Position numbers and translations under genes: made by a program. A stretch of DNA of 64,000 bases from Erysipelotrichaceae bacterium (lineage in GTDB: Bacteria > Bacillota_I > Bacilli_A > Erysipelotrichales > Erysipelotrichaceae), in the NCBI GenBank assembly GCA_017515475.1, contig JAFWFS010000013.1, forward strand, positions 62,001-126,000. Reading direction: 5' to 3'. Of this stretch, positions 41,818 through 50,448 are shown piece after piece. Under the pieces are notes generated by a model. That model was given only the letters and a program-made list of their open reading frames with translations, was not told where the DNA came from and searched no databases. Every line of letters starts with the position of its first letter. The first letter of the stretch is position 1.

Positions 41818-43908
41818 ATGGCACGTCAATATAGTTTAGAAAACACTAGAAATATTGGCATCATGGCGCATATCGATGCAGGCAAGACGACCTGTACTGA
41901 GAGATTCCTTTTCTTTACCGGCAAAACACACAAGATCGGTGAAACACACGACGGTGCTGCCCAGATGGACTGGATGGAGCAGGAACAGGAGAGAGGTATT
42001 ACCATCACTTCGGCTGCTACCACGACCTTCTGGCACGGATCTAAGTCTCAGCTTCCGGCTACCAGGATCAACATCATCGATACTCCGGGTCATGTCGACT
42101 TCACGGTAGAAGTTGAAAGATCCTTGAGAGTTCTGGATGGAGCCGTTACGGTGCTGGATGCCAAGGCAGGTGTTGAACCGCAGACGGAAACAGTATGGAG
42201 ACAGGCGTCGACCTATGGAGTTCCTAGGATCGTATTTGCGAATAAAATGGATGCGACCGGTGCAGACTTCATGATGTCTGTCAAATCGATCGGAGACAAG
42301 CTCGCCGCCAATGCCGCTGCGATACAGATGCCGATCGGTGCCGAGAATACTTTCCGCGGAATCATCGATCTGGTTGAAAAAAGACAGTATATCTATCCGA
42401 ATGATCAGGGAACTGATATCAGAGAGATGGATATCGAAGAACAGTATGCGGATGAAGCGGAAGTATTGAGAAGCGAACTGATCGAGAAACTCTGCGACTA
42501 TGACGATGAACTGATGGAAGTCTTCCTGAACGGAGACGAACCGGAAGTCGGCATGATCAAGCAGGCCATCAGAAAAGCGGTCATCTCGGCAGAATTCTTC
42601 CCGGTACTGTGTGGATCTGCGTACAAGAACAAGGGAATACAGCTGCTGCTGGATGCGGTAGTTGAATACCTCCCTTCCCCGCTGGATGTTCCTTCAATCA
42701 AGGGAGTGAACCGCTTCGGAGAAGAAGCGATCAGACACGCCAGCGACGAGGAACCGTTTGCCGCTCTGGCCTTCAAGGTCATGACCGATCCGTTTGTCGG
42801 CAGGCTTACCTACTTCCGCGTCTATTCCGGTGTAGCCAAGGCAGGAAGCTATGTGCTGAACGTCTCCAAGGATGCCAAAGAAAGATTCGGCAGAATCCTG
42901 CAGATGCATGCGAATCACCGTGCGGATATCGATGAGGTTGATGCCGGCGATATTGCCGCTGCCGTAGGTCTGAAGAACACGACTACAGGTGATACTCTGT
43001 GCGATGACAAACATCCGATCATTCTGGAATCCATGGTATTCCCTGAACCGGTCATTCAGATGTCGGTCGAACCGAAAACGAAAGCCGATTCCGAGAAGAT
43101 GGATGCCGCGCTTGCCAAGCTGGCGGAAGAAGACCCAACTTTCAAGACCTATACGGATGAAGAAACGGGTCAGACCATCATTGCCGGCATGGGCGAACTG
43201 CATCTGGATATCATCGTTGACCGTATGAAGCGGGAATTCAAGGTAGAATGCAACGTGGGTAAACCTCAGGTTGCCTATCGTGAAACGATCAGAAAGGCTG
43301 CTGAATGCGAAGGCAGATTTGTCAGACAGTCAGGCGGCCACGGTCAGTACGGTCACGTGTGGATCAGATTCGAACCGAACGAAAAAGGCAAAGGATTTGA
43401 ATTCGTCGACGCGATCGTTGGCGGAACCGTTCCGAAAGAATACATCAAACCGACTCAGGAAGGTCTGAAAGCCGCTCTGGAAAACGGTCTGATCGCCGGT
43501 TATCCGGTTGTAGACATCAAGGCAACGCTGTTTGATGGATCCGCTCATGAAGTTGACTCTTCGGAGATGGCCTTCAAGACGGCAGCCAGTCTGGCGCTTA
43601 GAGAAGCAGCCAAGAAATGTGATCCGGTCATTCTAGAACCGGTCATGGATGTCGAAGTTACTGTACCTATCGAATATCTGGGAACCGTCATGGGTGATAT
43701 CACCAAGAGACGCGGGCAAATCAGAGATCAGGAAGAAAGAGGGAATGCCGTAGTGATTAGAGCATTCGTTCCTCTCTCACAGATGTTCGGCTATGCAACG
43801 GACCTGAGATCCAATACGCAGGGCCGTGGAAACTACATGATGCAGATGGATCACTACACGGAAGTGCCATCCAGCATCGCGGAAGAGATTGCCAAGAAAA
43901 ACTTCTGA
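41818..43908 (+). CDS. fusA: Elongation factor G
   Basis: Translocase GTPase, 696 aa, five domains. G1 [10 protein letters not shown]2 around [12 protein letters not shown]3 DTPGHVDF, G4 NKMD. Domain IV and the C-terminal segment ([16 protein letters not shown]) are complete. SD AAAGGAGG. Third gene of the str operon. Confidence 0.98.
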   Translation: MARQYSLENTRNIGIMAHIDAGKTTCTERFLFFTGKTHKIGETHDGAAQMDWMEQEQERGITITSAATTTFWHGSKSQLPATRINIIDTPGHVDFTVEVERSLRVLDGAVTVLDAKAGVEPQTETVWRQASTYGVPRIVFANKMDATGADFMMSVKSIGDKLAANAAAIQMPIGAENTFRGIIDLVEKRQYIYPNDQGTDIREMDIEEQYADEAEVLRSELIEKLCDYDDELMEVFLNGDEPEVGMIKQAIRKAVISAEFFPVLCGSAYKNKGIQLLLDAVVEYLPSPLDVPSIKGVNRFGEEAIRHASDEEPFAALAFKVMTDPFVGRLTYFRVYSGVAKAGSYVLNVSKDAKERFGRILQMHANHRADIDEVDAGDIAAAVGLKNTTTGDTLCDDKHPIILESMVFPEPVIQMSVEPKTKADSEKMDAALAKLAEEDPTFKTYTDEETGQTIIAGMGELHLDIIVDRMKREFKVECNVGKPQVAYRETIRKAAECEGRFVRQSGGHGQYGHVWIRFEPNEKGKGFEFVDAIVGGTVPKEYIKPTQEGLKAALENGLIAGYPVVDIKATLFDGSAHEVDSSEMAFKTAASLALREAAKKCDPVILEPVMDVEVTVPIEYLGTVMGDITKRRGQIRDQEERGNAVVIRAFVPLSQMFGYATDLRSNTQGRGNYMMQMDHYTEVPSSIAEEIAKKNF

Positions 43909-43914
43909 TAGCAA

Positions 43915-43943
43915 TTGCTAAATAGAGAGTTTTATCTTAAAAT
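43915..43943 (+). promoter_or_regulatory. Internal promoter before tuf
   Basis: TTGCTA (43915-43920), 17 bases, TAAAAT (43938-43943) in the 67-base fusA-tuf gap, with a leader of about 25 bases and SD AGGAGGAA. This would let tuf exceed the rest of the operon. Confidence 0.6.
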
Positions 43944-43975
43944 AATAATGTTAAATTAGGAGGAAGAAACTTAAG

Positions 43976-45160
43976 ATGGCAAAAGAAAAATTTGACCGTT
44001 CCCTGGAACATGTCAATATTGGTACTATCGGTCATATCGACCATGGTAAAACAACTTTAACTGCTGCAATTACCAAGAGACTTGCTGAAAAGGGTCTGGC
44101 AGACTTCAAAGACTACAACCAGATCGACAGTGCTCCGGAAGAGAAGGCTCGTGGTATCACGATCAACACAGCTCACGTTGAGTACAAGACTGCCAAGAGA
44201 CACTATGCCCATGTTGACTGCCCGGGACACGCTGACTATATCAAGAACATGATTACCGGTGCTGCACAGATGGATGGTGCTATCCTGGTTGTTGCCGCAA
44301 ATGATGGACCGATGCCTCAGACTCGTGAACATATCCTGCTGGCTAGGCAGGTCGGTGTTCCTTACATCGTTGTATTCCTGAACAAGTGTGACATGGTCGA
44401 CGACCCTGAACTGATCGACTTAGTCGAAATGGAAGTCAGAGAACTTCTTGATGAATACGATTTCCCAGGCGATGATACTCCAATCATCCGTGGTTCTGCA
44501 TTAAAAGCTCTGGAAGGCGATCCAGAATGGACTCCTGCAATCGATGAACTGATGGACGCTTGCGACAGCTACATCGCTTCTCCTGCAAGAGAAATGGATA
44601 AGCCATTCCTGATGTCAGTAGAAGACGTCTTCACAATTTCCGGCCGTGGCACTGTTGCTACAGGTAGAGTTGAGCGTGGCGTTGCCCACCTGAACGATCC
44701 GGCTGAAATCGTCGGTTTAAGAGAAACCAGAAACACTGTTATTACCGGTCTGGAAATGTTCCACAAGCAGCTGGATCAGGCTGAAGCCGGCGACAACATC
44801 GGTGCTCTGCTTCGTGGTATTAACCGTAACGAAGTTGAAAGAGGCCAGGTCTTAGCAAAACCGGGTTCTGTTACTCCTCATACTCAGTTCAATGCGCAGG
44901 TTTACGTATTGACCAAGGATGAAGGCGGAAGACATACTCCGTTCGTAGCTAACTACCGTCCACAGTTCTATTTCCGTACAACAGACGTAACAGGTATCGT
45001 CAAGGGTTTAGGCGGTGCTGAAATGGTTATGCCTGGTGACCACGTTGAAATGGAAGTTGAACTGATCGCTCCGATCGCTATCGAAGAAGGAACCAAGTTC
45101 TCTATTCGTGAAGGCGGCAGAACAGTTGGTTCAGGCTCTGTAACAAAGATCATCAAATAA
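43976..45160 (+). CDS. tuf: Elongation factor Tu
   Basis: GTPase delivering aminoacyl-tRNA to the ribosome, 394 aa, full length. GHIDHGKTT (G1; most EF-Tu have GHVDHGKTT), DCPGHADY (G3), NKCD (G4) and SALKALEG (G5). Domains II and III complete, including [12 protein letters not shown]. Last gene of the str operon with its own probable promoter. Confidence 0.98.
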   Translation: MAKEKFDRSLEHVNIGTIGHIDHGKTTLTAAITKRLAEKGLADFKDYNQIDSAPEEKARGITINTAHVEYKTAKRHYAHVDCPGHADYIKNMITGAAQMDGAILVVAANDGPMPQTREHILLARQVGVPYIVVFLNKCDMVDDPELIDLVEMEVRELLDEYDFPGDDTPIIRGSALKALEGDPEWTPAIDELMDACDSYIASPAREMDKPFLMSVEDVFTISGRGTVATGRVERGVAHLNDPAEIVGLRETRNTVITGLEMFHKQLDQAEAGDNIGALLRGINRNEVERGQVLAKPGSVTPHTQFNAQVYVLTKDEGGRHTPFVANYRPQFYFRTTDVTGIVKGLGGAEMVMPGDHVEMEVELIAPIAIEEGTKFSIREGGRTVGSGSVTKIIK

Positions 45161-45190
45161 TTTCTAACTGATAAATTGTTTCATGATAAT

Positions 45191-45222
45191 AAAACTCTCC
45201 GGAAACGGGGAGTTTTTATTTA
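45191..45222 (+). terminator. Terminator of the str operon
   Basis: Stem AAAACTCTCC/GGGGAGTTTT (one G-U pair) with a six-base loop and T-rich tail. Confidence 0.88.
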
Positions 45223-45233
45223 CTAAAAAAAGC

Positions 45234-45248
45234 TATAATAAAGATATG
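45234..45248 (+). promoter_or_regulatory. Leaderless promoter of the GDPD gene
   Basis: TATAAT (45234-45239), six bases (AAAGAT), ATG 45246, just after the tuf terminator. The upstream in-frame ATG at 45183 would lie in that terminator region. Confidence 0.74.
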
Positions 45249-46079
45249 TTGATGATAGTGATTATTCTTGTTTCATTCATTCTTCTTTATCTTTATCTGA
45301 TTTTTCCGAATATCGGCAGAAAAGAGTCTTTAAAGCAATATACGGAAAGATACGTTGCCCACCGGGGTCTATTTAACAACAAAGATGTTCCGGAGAATTC
45401 ACTGAAAGCTTTCAGAAAGGCCGTAGAGAACGGTTACGGTATCGAGCTGGATGTACAGCTGACTGCAGATGATCAGCTTGTCGTATTCCACGATGTATCT
45501 CTGTATCGGATGACGGGAATCGACAAAAATCTTACGGACTGTTCTTACGAAGAGCTGCTATCCTATCGCCTGCTGGATACGGAAGAGAGGATTCCTCTTT
45601 TTTCCGAAGTCCTGAAAGTGCTACAGCCGGATACGCGTCTGATCATTGAAGTAAAGCCGGAGGGAAGGTATATCGACACCACAAAGAAAACCGTAGAAAT
45701 GATGAGAGACTACAAAGGACTCTATAACATGGAATCCTTCAACCCGAAGGTCGTCAGATACTTAAGAGTCCATGAACCGCAAATCATCAGAGGTCAGCTC
45801 TCTTACAACTACCTGAAAGATGAAAACTGCGATCTCTCCCCTTTTGTTAAATTCGAATTAACCTATCTGATTCTGAATTTCTATACCCGTCCGGATTATG
45901 TAGCCTATGATTGCGTGAATTACCGCAATCTTTCGTTCCGTATCATTTCCGGATTATTCAAAGGCTTCTGCGTAGCCTGGACCGTCAAGTCTCAGGAAGA
46001 ACTGGAAAAAATAAAAAAGCACTATCAGTGCTTCATATTTGATTCGTTTATTCCTGACGAGAAGCCCTACTCCTCATAA
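45246..46079 (+). CDS. Membrane-anchored glycerophosphodiester phosphodiesterase
   Basis: Hydrolyses glycerophosphodiesters to glycerol-3-phosphate and an alcohol. About 277 aa. One N-terminal membrane helix (residues ~2-20), then the GDPD TIM barrel: HRG with PENSLKAF, ELDVQLTADDQLVVFHD holding the metal and catalytic residues, and EVKP. Start at 45246 is set by the leaderless promoter. Its 3' end overlaps the convergent ccdA-tlpA gene by 13 bases. Confidence 0.9.
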   Translation: MLMIVIILVSFILLYLYLIFPNIGRKESLKQYTERYVAHRGLFNNKDVPENSLKAFRKAVENGYGIELDVQLTADDQLVVFHDVSLYRMTGIDKNLTDCSYEELLSYRLLDTEERIPLFSEVLKVLQPDTRLIIEVKPEGRYIDTTKKTVEMMRDYKGLYNMESFNPKVVRYLRVHEPQIIRGQLSYNYLKDENCDLSPFVKFELTYLILNFYTRPDYVAYDCVNYRNLSFRIISGLFKGFCVAWTVKSQEELEKIKKHYQCFIFDSFIPDEKPYSS

Positions 46080-47227
46080 TGCTGTTTCGCATATTCCAGC
46101 ATGTTGCTGAAACCGTCTGCGGATAAAGCTCCGGGAACATAGACGGAGAAATGGCTGTCGGGATCCAGAACATATACGGTAGGATATCCTGTGATATTCA
46201 GATAATAGAACAGTATTCCTTTATCATCGATGATCGTCTGCAAGGCGATCTCGTTTTCTTTCAGATAATTGTCGATCGCATCTTCGCTGTCTTCGTTCAA
46301 TGGAGACATGACGTACAGACAGACGACATCTTCGTTTTTCGAGAATTCCTTGTATACCGGTATCTCTTCTCTGCAGTAAGTACACCAGGTCGCGGAGAAA
46401 TTCAGGAAAAGATACTTTCCCTTATAATCGCTTAATCTAACGGCATTGCCGTTCTGATCCCTGAATTCGTAATCTATCAGATATGCCTCGGTAACACCGC
46501 TGTTTTCTTCCTGACTGCTTGCCGGTTCGATTTCTTTCAGTGCCGTTATGGTCTTTGATGCGTTATAGATCATGTAGCATCCGAAGCAGATTACGACAAT
46601 ACCGGCGAGCTTCAATACCCAGCGGAAAAGATCTTTCTTTTTTTTCAGCCAGTTCAGAAAAGCGGAAGTAAACATTCCGGCAACAGCGAATGGAATGATA
46701 AGTCCCAGAGCATAAGAAACGATGTAGAGATATCCCTTCGATGACGTGGCCGCAAGAAGTACTGCGTTTGCCAGCATCGGTCCGATACATGGAGACCAGC
46801 CCAGAGAGAAAACAAATCCCAAAAGGAAAGCCTTCAGATAATTCATTTTCTCAAGATGCAGATCGGCTTTTAACTTGAGTTCCTTTTCCAGAATGTCGAT
46901 ATGGATCAGACCTGTCTGGTGCAGACCGAAAACGATCAGAACAGTTCCACCGATCAGCGAAATGACTTCCGAATAGCCGCTGATGTATTTGCTGATGAAA
47001 CTGACAGAAAAACCCAACAGGACAAACGTCAAAACGATCCCGCCAATAAAGAACAGTGCCGATACGAATGTCTTTACGGAGTCATAATATACATTGCCTT
47101 CTTCGTCCGTTTTCTTTCCATCCCCTGCCAGATATGAAAGATACAGCGGCAGAAGCGGCAAGACGCATGGCGATAGAAAAGACAGCAGTCCCTCCAGAAA
47201 AACACCGGTCAGTAAGGAATAGTTCAT
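46067..47227 (-). CDS. CcdA-TlpA fusion, thiol-disulfide relay protein
   Basis: 386 aa. N-terminal CcdA/DsbD-beta-like domain of about six helices with the membrane redox pair Cys21 (SPCVLP) and Cys147 (SPCIGP). It is fused through a short Ser/Glu linker to a TlpA-like thioredoxin domain with WCTYC (Cys282, Cys285). It should take electrons from cytoplasmic thioredoxin and reduce its own external domain and, by inference, other exported thiol proteins such as the lipoproteins at 13440 and 22728. Last gene of the DUF296-GTPase-uppP transcript, one base after uppP. Confidence 0.88.
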   Translation of the reverse strand: MNYSLLTGVFLEGLLSFLSPCVLPLLPLYLSYLAGDGKKTDEEGNVYYDSVKTFVSALFFIGGIVLTFVLLGFSVSFISKYISGYSEVISLIGGTVLIVFGLHQTGLIHIDILEKELKLKADLHLEKMNYLKAFLLGFVFSLGWSPCIGPMLANAVLLAATSSKGYLYIVSYALGLIIPFAVAGMFTSAFLNWLKKKKDLFRWVLKLAGIVVICFGCYMIYNASKTITALKEIEPASSQEENSGVTEAYLIDYEFRDQNGNAVRLSDYKGKYLFLNFSATWCTYCREEIPVYKEFSKNEDVVCLYVMSPLNEDSEDAIDNYLKENEIALQTIIDDKGILFYYLNITGYPTVYVLDPDSHFSVYVPGALSADGFSNMLEYAKQHYEE

Positions 47228-47228
47228 A

Positions 47229-48065
47229 TTATTTCAGTAAAATCAGAACGATCAAGCCCATAAGGACCCTGTATATGCCGAATACCGTAAAGGTATTTCT
47301 TTTCACATAATTCAGTACAAAACGGATCATGAACAGTGAAACCATGAAGGCGCTCACGCAGCCAAACAGCAGAAGCATAATATCAGCGGCAGAAAAAGCC
47401 ATACCGTATTTCAGGATCTTCATCAGGCTTGCGCCAAACATGACAGGAATCGCCAGTTCAAAAGTGAATTCCGTAGCTGTGCTTCTGGAGATGCCAATCA
47501 GCAGAGCGGCGATAATGGTCGCTCCGGACCTTGATACGCCCGGAAAAATTGCGGCGATCAGCTGAGCAAGCCCGATGACGATCGCCTGCAGGAACGTAAT
47601 TCTTTTTGTATTGCTTACCGTGAACTTCTTGTTTCTGACGATCATCTCAACAAGCAGGAAAACAAAACCGACAACAAGCAGAGATACGCCGATCACTTTC
47701 ATCTCGTTGCTTTCATTTACAAAATTGAATTTATCATCCAGAAACAGCTCAAATACGATGGCAGGCATGCAGGCTATTATGATCTTCAGCCACAGGAAAA
47801 ACTTGTCCTTCTTGATATCGGATAAGGCGCCCTTCCCTAAAGGATTATCGCTTCTGCCAAACGGCCATACCTTGTTCCAGAACACCAGCAGCAGAGCCAG
47901 AATAGCCCCCAGCTGGATCACGACTTCAAACACTTCATAGAACTCACCGCTGACTTCCAAAGGAAGGAAGACATTCAGGATCTTCATGTGAGCAGTCGAA
48001 GAAATCGGCATCCATTCTGTTATGCCTTCAATAATTCCGAATATAATCGCCTTAATAAAATTCAT
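47229..48065 (-). CDS. uppP: Undecaprenyl-diphosphatase UppP (BacA)
   Basis: Recycles undecaprenyl diphosphate to the monophosphate lipid carrier for wall synthesis; confers bacitracin tolerance. 278 aa, eight helices. Conserved motifs EWMPISSTAH (usually SSTGH; Ala here) and FPGVSRSG hold the active-site Glu, Ser and Arg. SD GGAGAGGG; ten bases after the second GTPase gene. Confidence 0.94.
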   Translation of the reverse strand: MNFIKAIIFGIIEGITEWMPISSTAHMKILNVFLPLEVSGEFYEVFEVVIQLGAILALLLVFWNKVWPFGRSDNPLGKGALSDIKKDKFFLWLKIIIACMPAIVFELFLDDKFNFVNESNEMKVIGVSLLVVGFVFLLVEMIVRNKKFTVSNTKRITFLQAIVIGLAQLIAAIFPGVSRSGATIIAALLIGISRSTATEFTFELAIPVMFGASLMKILKYGMAFSAADIMLLLFGCVSAFMVSLFMIRFVLNYVKRNTFTVFGIYRVLMGLIVLILLK

Positions 48066-48075
48066 CTTCCCTCTC

Positions 48076-49005
48076 CTAATTGAAATTCACGTATTCTTCT
48101 TCCGGCGCAGGTGCTTCCTTGCAGGATTTCACGTCCAGGGCGCACATCCTGATTCCTTCTTCGTTTTCAATACAGCGGACAGTTCCGCTTAGATAATAGT
48201 ATTTCTTCGAATCGATGTCTTTCTTTTTCAGATTGAAACAAGGCAAAGCGATATCCGTGGTATCCGCCGCACAGCAGACCATGGCCTTCCTGCCCATCAT
48301 CAGGACATCAGGATATCCTTCTATGTCTCCGACGTATCTGACTTTAATGCTCAGCTTCTTGTGATCGTATTTCTGCGGATTGTCGATCGCGTCCATGAAC
48401 CACAGCCCGTAGTCGATATCGCTGATATCCAGATCCTTCGAAGTATCGAAGAGTTCATCCTCGATCTTGTTTGTAACATTACCGTCCTTGTCTTCGTATA
48501 TCAGTTCAATATACTGATTGATCGATTTCAGATTGTTGCGTAGATAACGCTTATCGACATCGTCGGAACGGTTCAGAATCACGACTTCCGCATTTACCAC
48601 ATGATTGTACATGAACTGACGCATGTTTGTCATATACAGATTGAAACGGGAAGCGTCGATCGTCGTCAGTGTCTGTGCCAGCTCCCAGTTTCGGATAAAG
48701 CCCGTCTCATACAGTATGTTGTCATCCTCCATGCCGTTGAGTTCAAGGAATATCCTTTCAACACGGTAGTTTCTATCTATCTCTTTCTGTTTCTCAATGG
48801 TCAGATCCTTGATGGAATCCATGTAGATGACCTGCGAATTGGTCGCTTTCAAAAACTTCTCGTCGTAGATCACATCGCCCTGTTCAAAACAGATGATCAG
48901 AGAAGGTTCTCCTTCGTTGAAACGGGGATTGTACAGCGTCTCCTTGATCGCCTGTGTCTTGCCGGAATCCAGAAAACCGGAAAAGACATATACCGGTTTA
49001 ATCAT
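48076..49005 (-). CDS. G3E/CobW-type GTPase fused to a DUF1980-like C-terminal domain
   Basis: 309 aa. Residues 1-210 are a CobW-like P-loop domain: Walker A SGFLDSGKT (9-17), LELNGMED in place of the usual E-P-S-G, and NRSD as base-recognition motif (145-148). The CxCC metal motif of active G3E chaperones is missing. From about 215 the chain resembles the C-terminal part of DUF1980/TIGR03943 proteins: VRYVGDIEGYPDVLMMGRKAM, then VCCAADTTDIALPCF (Cys244, Cys245, Cys256), then a YYYLSGTV strand and VNF end. That match is from memory and needs a profile search. Start ATG 49005 overlaps the previous gene by eight bases. Probably metal handling. Confidence 0.72.
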   Translation of the reverse strand: MIKPVYVFSGFLDSGKTQAIKETLYNPRFNEGEPSLIICFEQGDVIYDEKFLKATNSQVIYMDSIKDLTIEKQKEIDRNYRVERIFLELNGMEDDNILYETGFIRNWELAQTLTTIDASRFNLYMTNMRQFMYNHVVNAEVVILNRSDDVDKRYLRNNLKSINQYIELIYEDKDGNVTNKIEDELFDTSKDLDISDIDYGLWFMDAIDNPQKYDHKKLSIKVRYVGDIEGYPDVLMMGRKAMVCCAADTTDIALPCFNLKKKDIDSKKYYYLSGTVRCIENEEGIRMCALDVKSCKEAPAPEEEYVNFN

Positions 49006-49957
49006 GGAAAAGTTCCTCAAACAGTCCGTGATCGATATCCGTGCCAATGACTGAAACTAAGGCGTCTTCTTTCTTAGATCCGGTGAATATATGGTATTCA
49101 TTCAGCACATAGTTGAAATACAGCATTCCTTCTGTACCGAATACATAACCCTTGATACGGATGATGTCTTCCGGAATATCGCTTAAAGCCTTGGCCAGTT
49201 CTTCTTCACTGTAATGATGTTTTGGATGCAGGATCATGTTCCTGAACGGTTCATCATCGTCGTCATCATCGTGGTGATGATGGTGTTCGTGGTCATGATG
49301 ATGTTCGTGATGGTGCTCATGGTCATGGTGATGATGTTCATGATCATGCTCATCTTCCTCGATTTCCGGAAGCAGGTCCCCTCCGGATACGATGATATCC
49401 AGCAGTTCTTCAATGGAATAATTACCGACAGGTTCTGATACGATCTGCGCTTCCGGATTCAGTTCCTTCGCAATACAAACCGCATTCTGTATGGTCTCTC
49501 CGTCTGCAACATCGGTATGAGATAGAATGATCGCATTCGCAGACTTGACCTGATCATCGAAGTACTCCTTGAAATTCTGATGATACTTTCTGCAGGTTTT
49601 GACATCCACGATGCAGATATGGGAAACGATGCGGAAATCGTCATCCCTGCGGATCACATTGATGATTTCAGAAAGCTTTCCCACGCCTGAAGGTTCAATC
49701 AGCAGATCTGTTACACCCATGTTTTCGATCTCTTCCAGGGCATCCTCAAAATCGCCCTGAAGCGAGCAGCAGATACAGCCGTTGTTTATTTCTCTGATCT
49801 TCAGTGAACTGTCAAAAAAAGCACTGTCAACACCGACTTCACCGAATTCATTCTCCAGAAGCATCACTTTATTGAATTTCTTTTCCTTTAGCAGTTTCTG
49901 AATGAAAGTTGTCTTTCCTGCACCTAAGAAACCTGAAACGATATAAACATTAATCAT
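48998..49957 (-). CDS. COG0523 (G3E) GTPase, His-rich zinc metallochaperone-like
   Basis: 319 aa. Walker A GFLGAGKTT near the N-terminus, metal motif GCICC, EPSGVGKLSE, SHTD as the base-recognition motif. A 30-residue His/Asp run (about residues 206-238) suits zinc or nickel storage. The C-terminal CobW_C-like domain follows (DIIRIKGYVFGTEGMLYFNYV). Zinc is the commonest ligand for such proteins (inference). Start: ATG 49957 with SD GGAAGG; a GTG at 49966 overlaps the DUF296 stop and is an alternative. Confidence 0.88.
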   Translation of the reverse strand: MINVYIVSGFLGAGKTTFIQKLLKEKKFNKVMLLENEFGEVGVDSAFFDSSLKIREINNGCICCSLQGDFEDALEEIENMGVTDLLIEPSGVGKLSEIINVIRRDDDFRIVSHICIVDVKTCRKYHQNFKEYFDDQVKSANAIILSHTDVADGETIQNAVCIAKELNPEAQIVSEPVGNYSIEELLDIIVSGGDLLPEIEEDEHDHEHHHHDHEHHHEHHHDHEHHHHHDDDDDDEPFRNMILHPKHHYSEEELAKALSDIPEDIIRIKGYVFGTEGMLYFNYVLNEYHIFTGSKKEDALVSVIGTDIDHGLFEELFHD

Positions 49958-49962
49958 AATCT

Positions 49963-50367
49963 TCACCTTCCTTTTATTCTTGAAAAAACGATTTCATCGT
50001 ATCCCGATTCGGGATCGAATTCCCGTCTTGTTTCGTATTCTTCCAGAATACCCAGAACCAGCTCACAGGTCGTATTGATCAGACAGCCTTTCTCCAGATG
50101 ACCGCCGATGCAGTTGCCATTGTCATCCGCCAGAGAAACATGGATATGTGCCTTGCCTCTGGATACCGTACCTGTCAAAGAAACGATCTCGAAGTCTTCT
50201 TCTCTTTCCAGATATTCAACAGCGTTCGCCAGACGGATCTTCATCCGGTAGACGCATCCTACACCGCTCAAAACGATGGCGGTATTGATGTGCAACTCTT
50301 TGCACTTTTCTTCAATACTCTGACGGAGATCATCTCCTCTTCTCAATCTGAAAGCCAGTTCTCTCAT
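49963..50367 (-). CDS. DUF296/PPC domain protein
   Basis: 134 aa single-domain protein of the PPC/DUF296 family, with LSGVGCVYRMKIRLA and the signature GTVSRGKAHIHVSLADDNGNCIGGHLEKGCLINTTCELVL, whose histidines form a metal site in solved members. Family members are trimeric; a DNA-binding role has been proposed, mostly in plants. First gene of the operon with the two GTPases, uppP and ccdA-tlpA, so it could be the metal-responsive element of that unit (inference). Leaderless. Confidence 0.82.
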   Translation of the reverse strand: MRELAFRLRRGDDLRQSIEEKCKELHINTAIVLSGVGCVYRMKIRLANAVEYLEREEDFEIVSLTGTVSRGKAHIHVSLADDNGNCIGGHLEKGCLINTTCELVLGILEEYETRREFDPESGYDEIVFSRIKGR

Positions 50368-50379
50368 GGTTATATTCTA
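50365..50379 (-). promoter_or_regulatory. Leaderless promoter of the DUF296-GTPase operon
   Basis: Minus-strand extended -10 TGATAGAAT with TAGAAT at 50374-50379, six bases, ATG 50367. No SD and no recognisable Zur-type palindrome. Confidence 0.68.
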
Positions 50380-50412
50380 TCATCTCTGGATAATGATGAT
50401 AAGCAAATTACA

Positions 50413-50443
50413 CAGCAAAAAGAAAGGAGATCCAACGATCTCC
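50413..50443 (-). terminator. Terminator of the glycogen operon
   Basis: Minus-strand GGAGATC/GATCTCC stem, loop GTTG, followed by TTTCTTTTT. Confidence 0.85.
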
Positions 50444-50448
50444 TCTTA

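Noticed and set aside
45183-45245. 21-codon extension of the GDPD gene
   Set aside because: It runs through the tuf terminator and precedes the leaderless -10 box.
49250-49350. Short tandem-like GATGATGAT/CATGATGGT repeats
   Set aside because: They encode the His/Asp run of the metallochaperone rather than an independent DNA repeat or CRISPR array.
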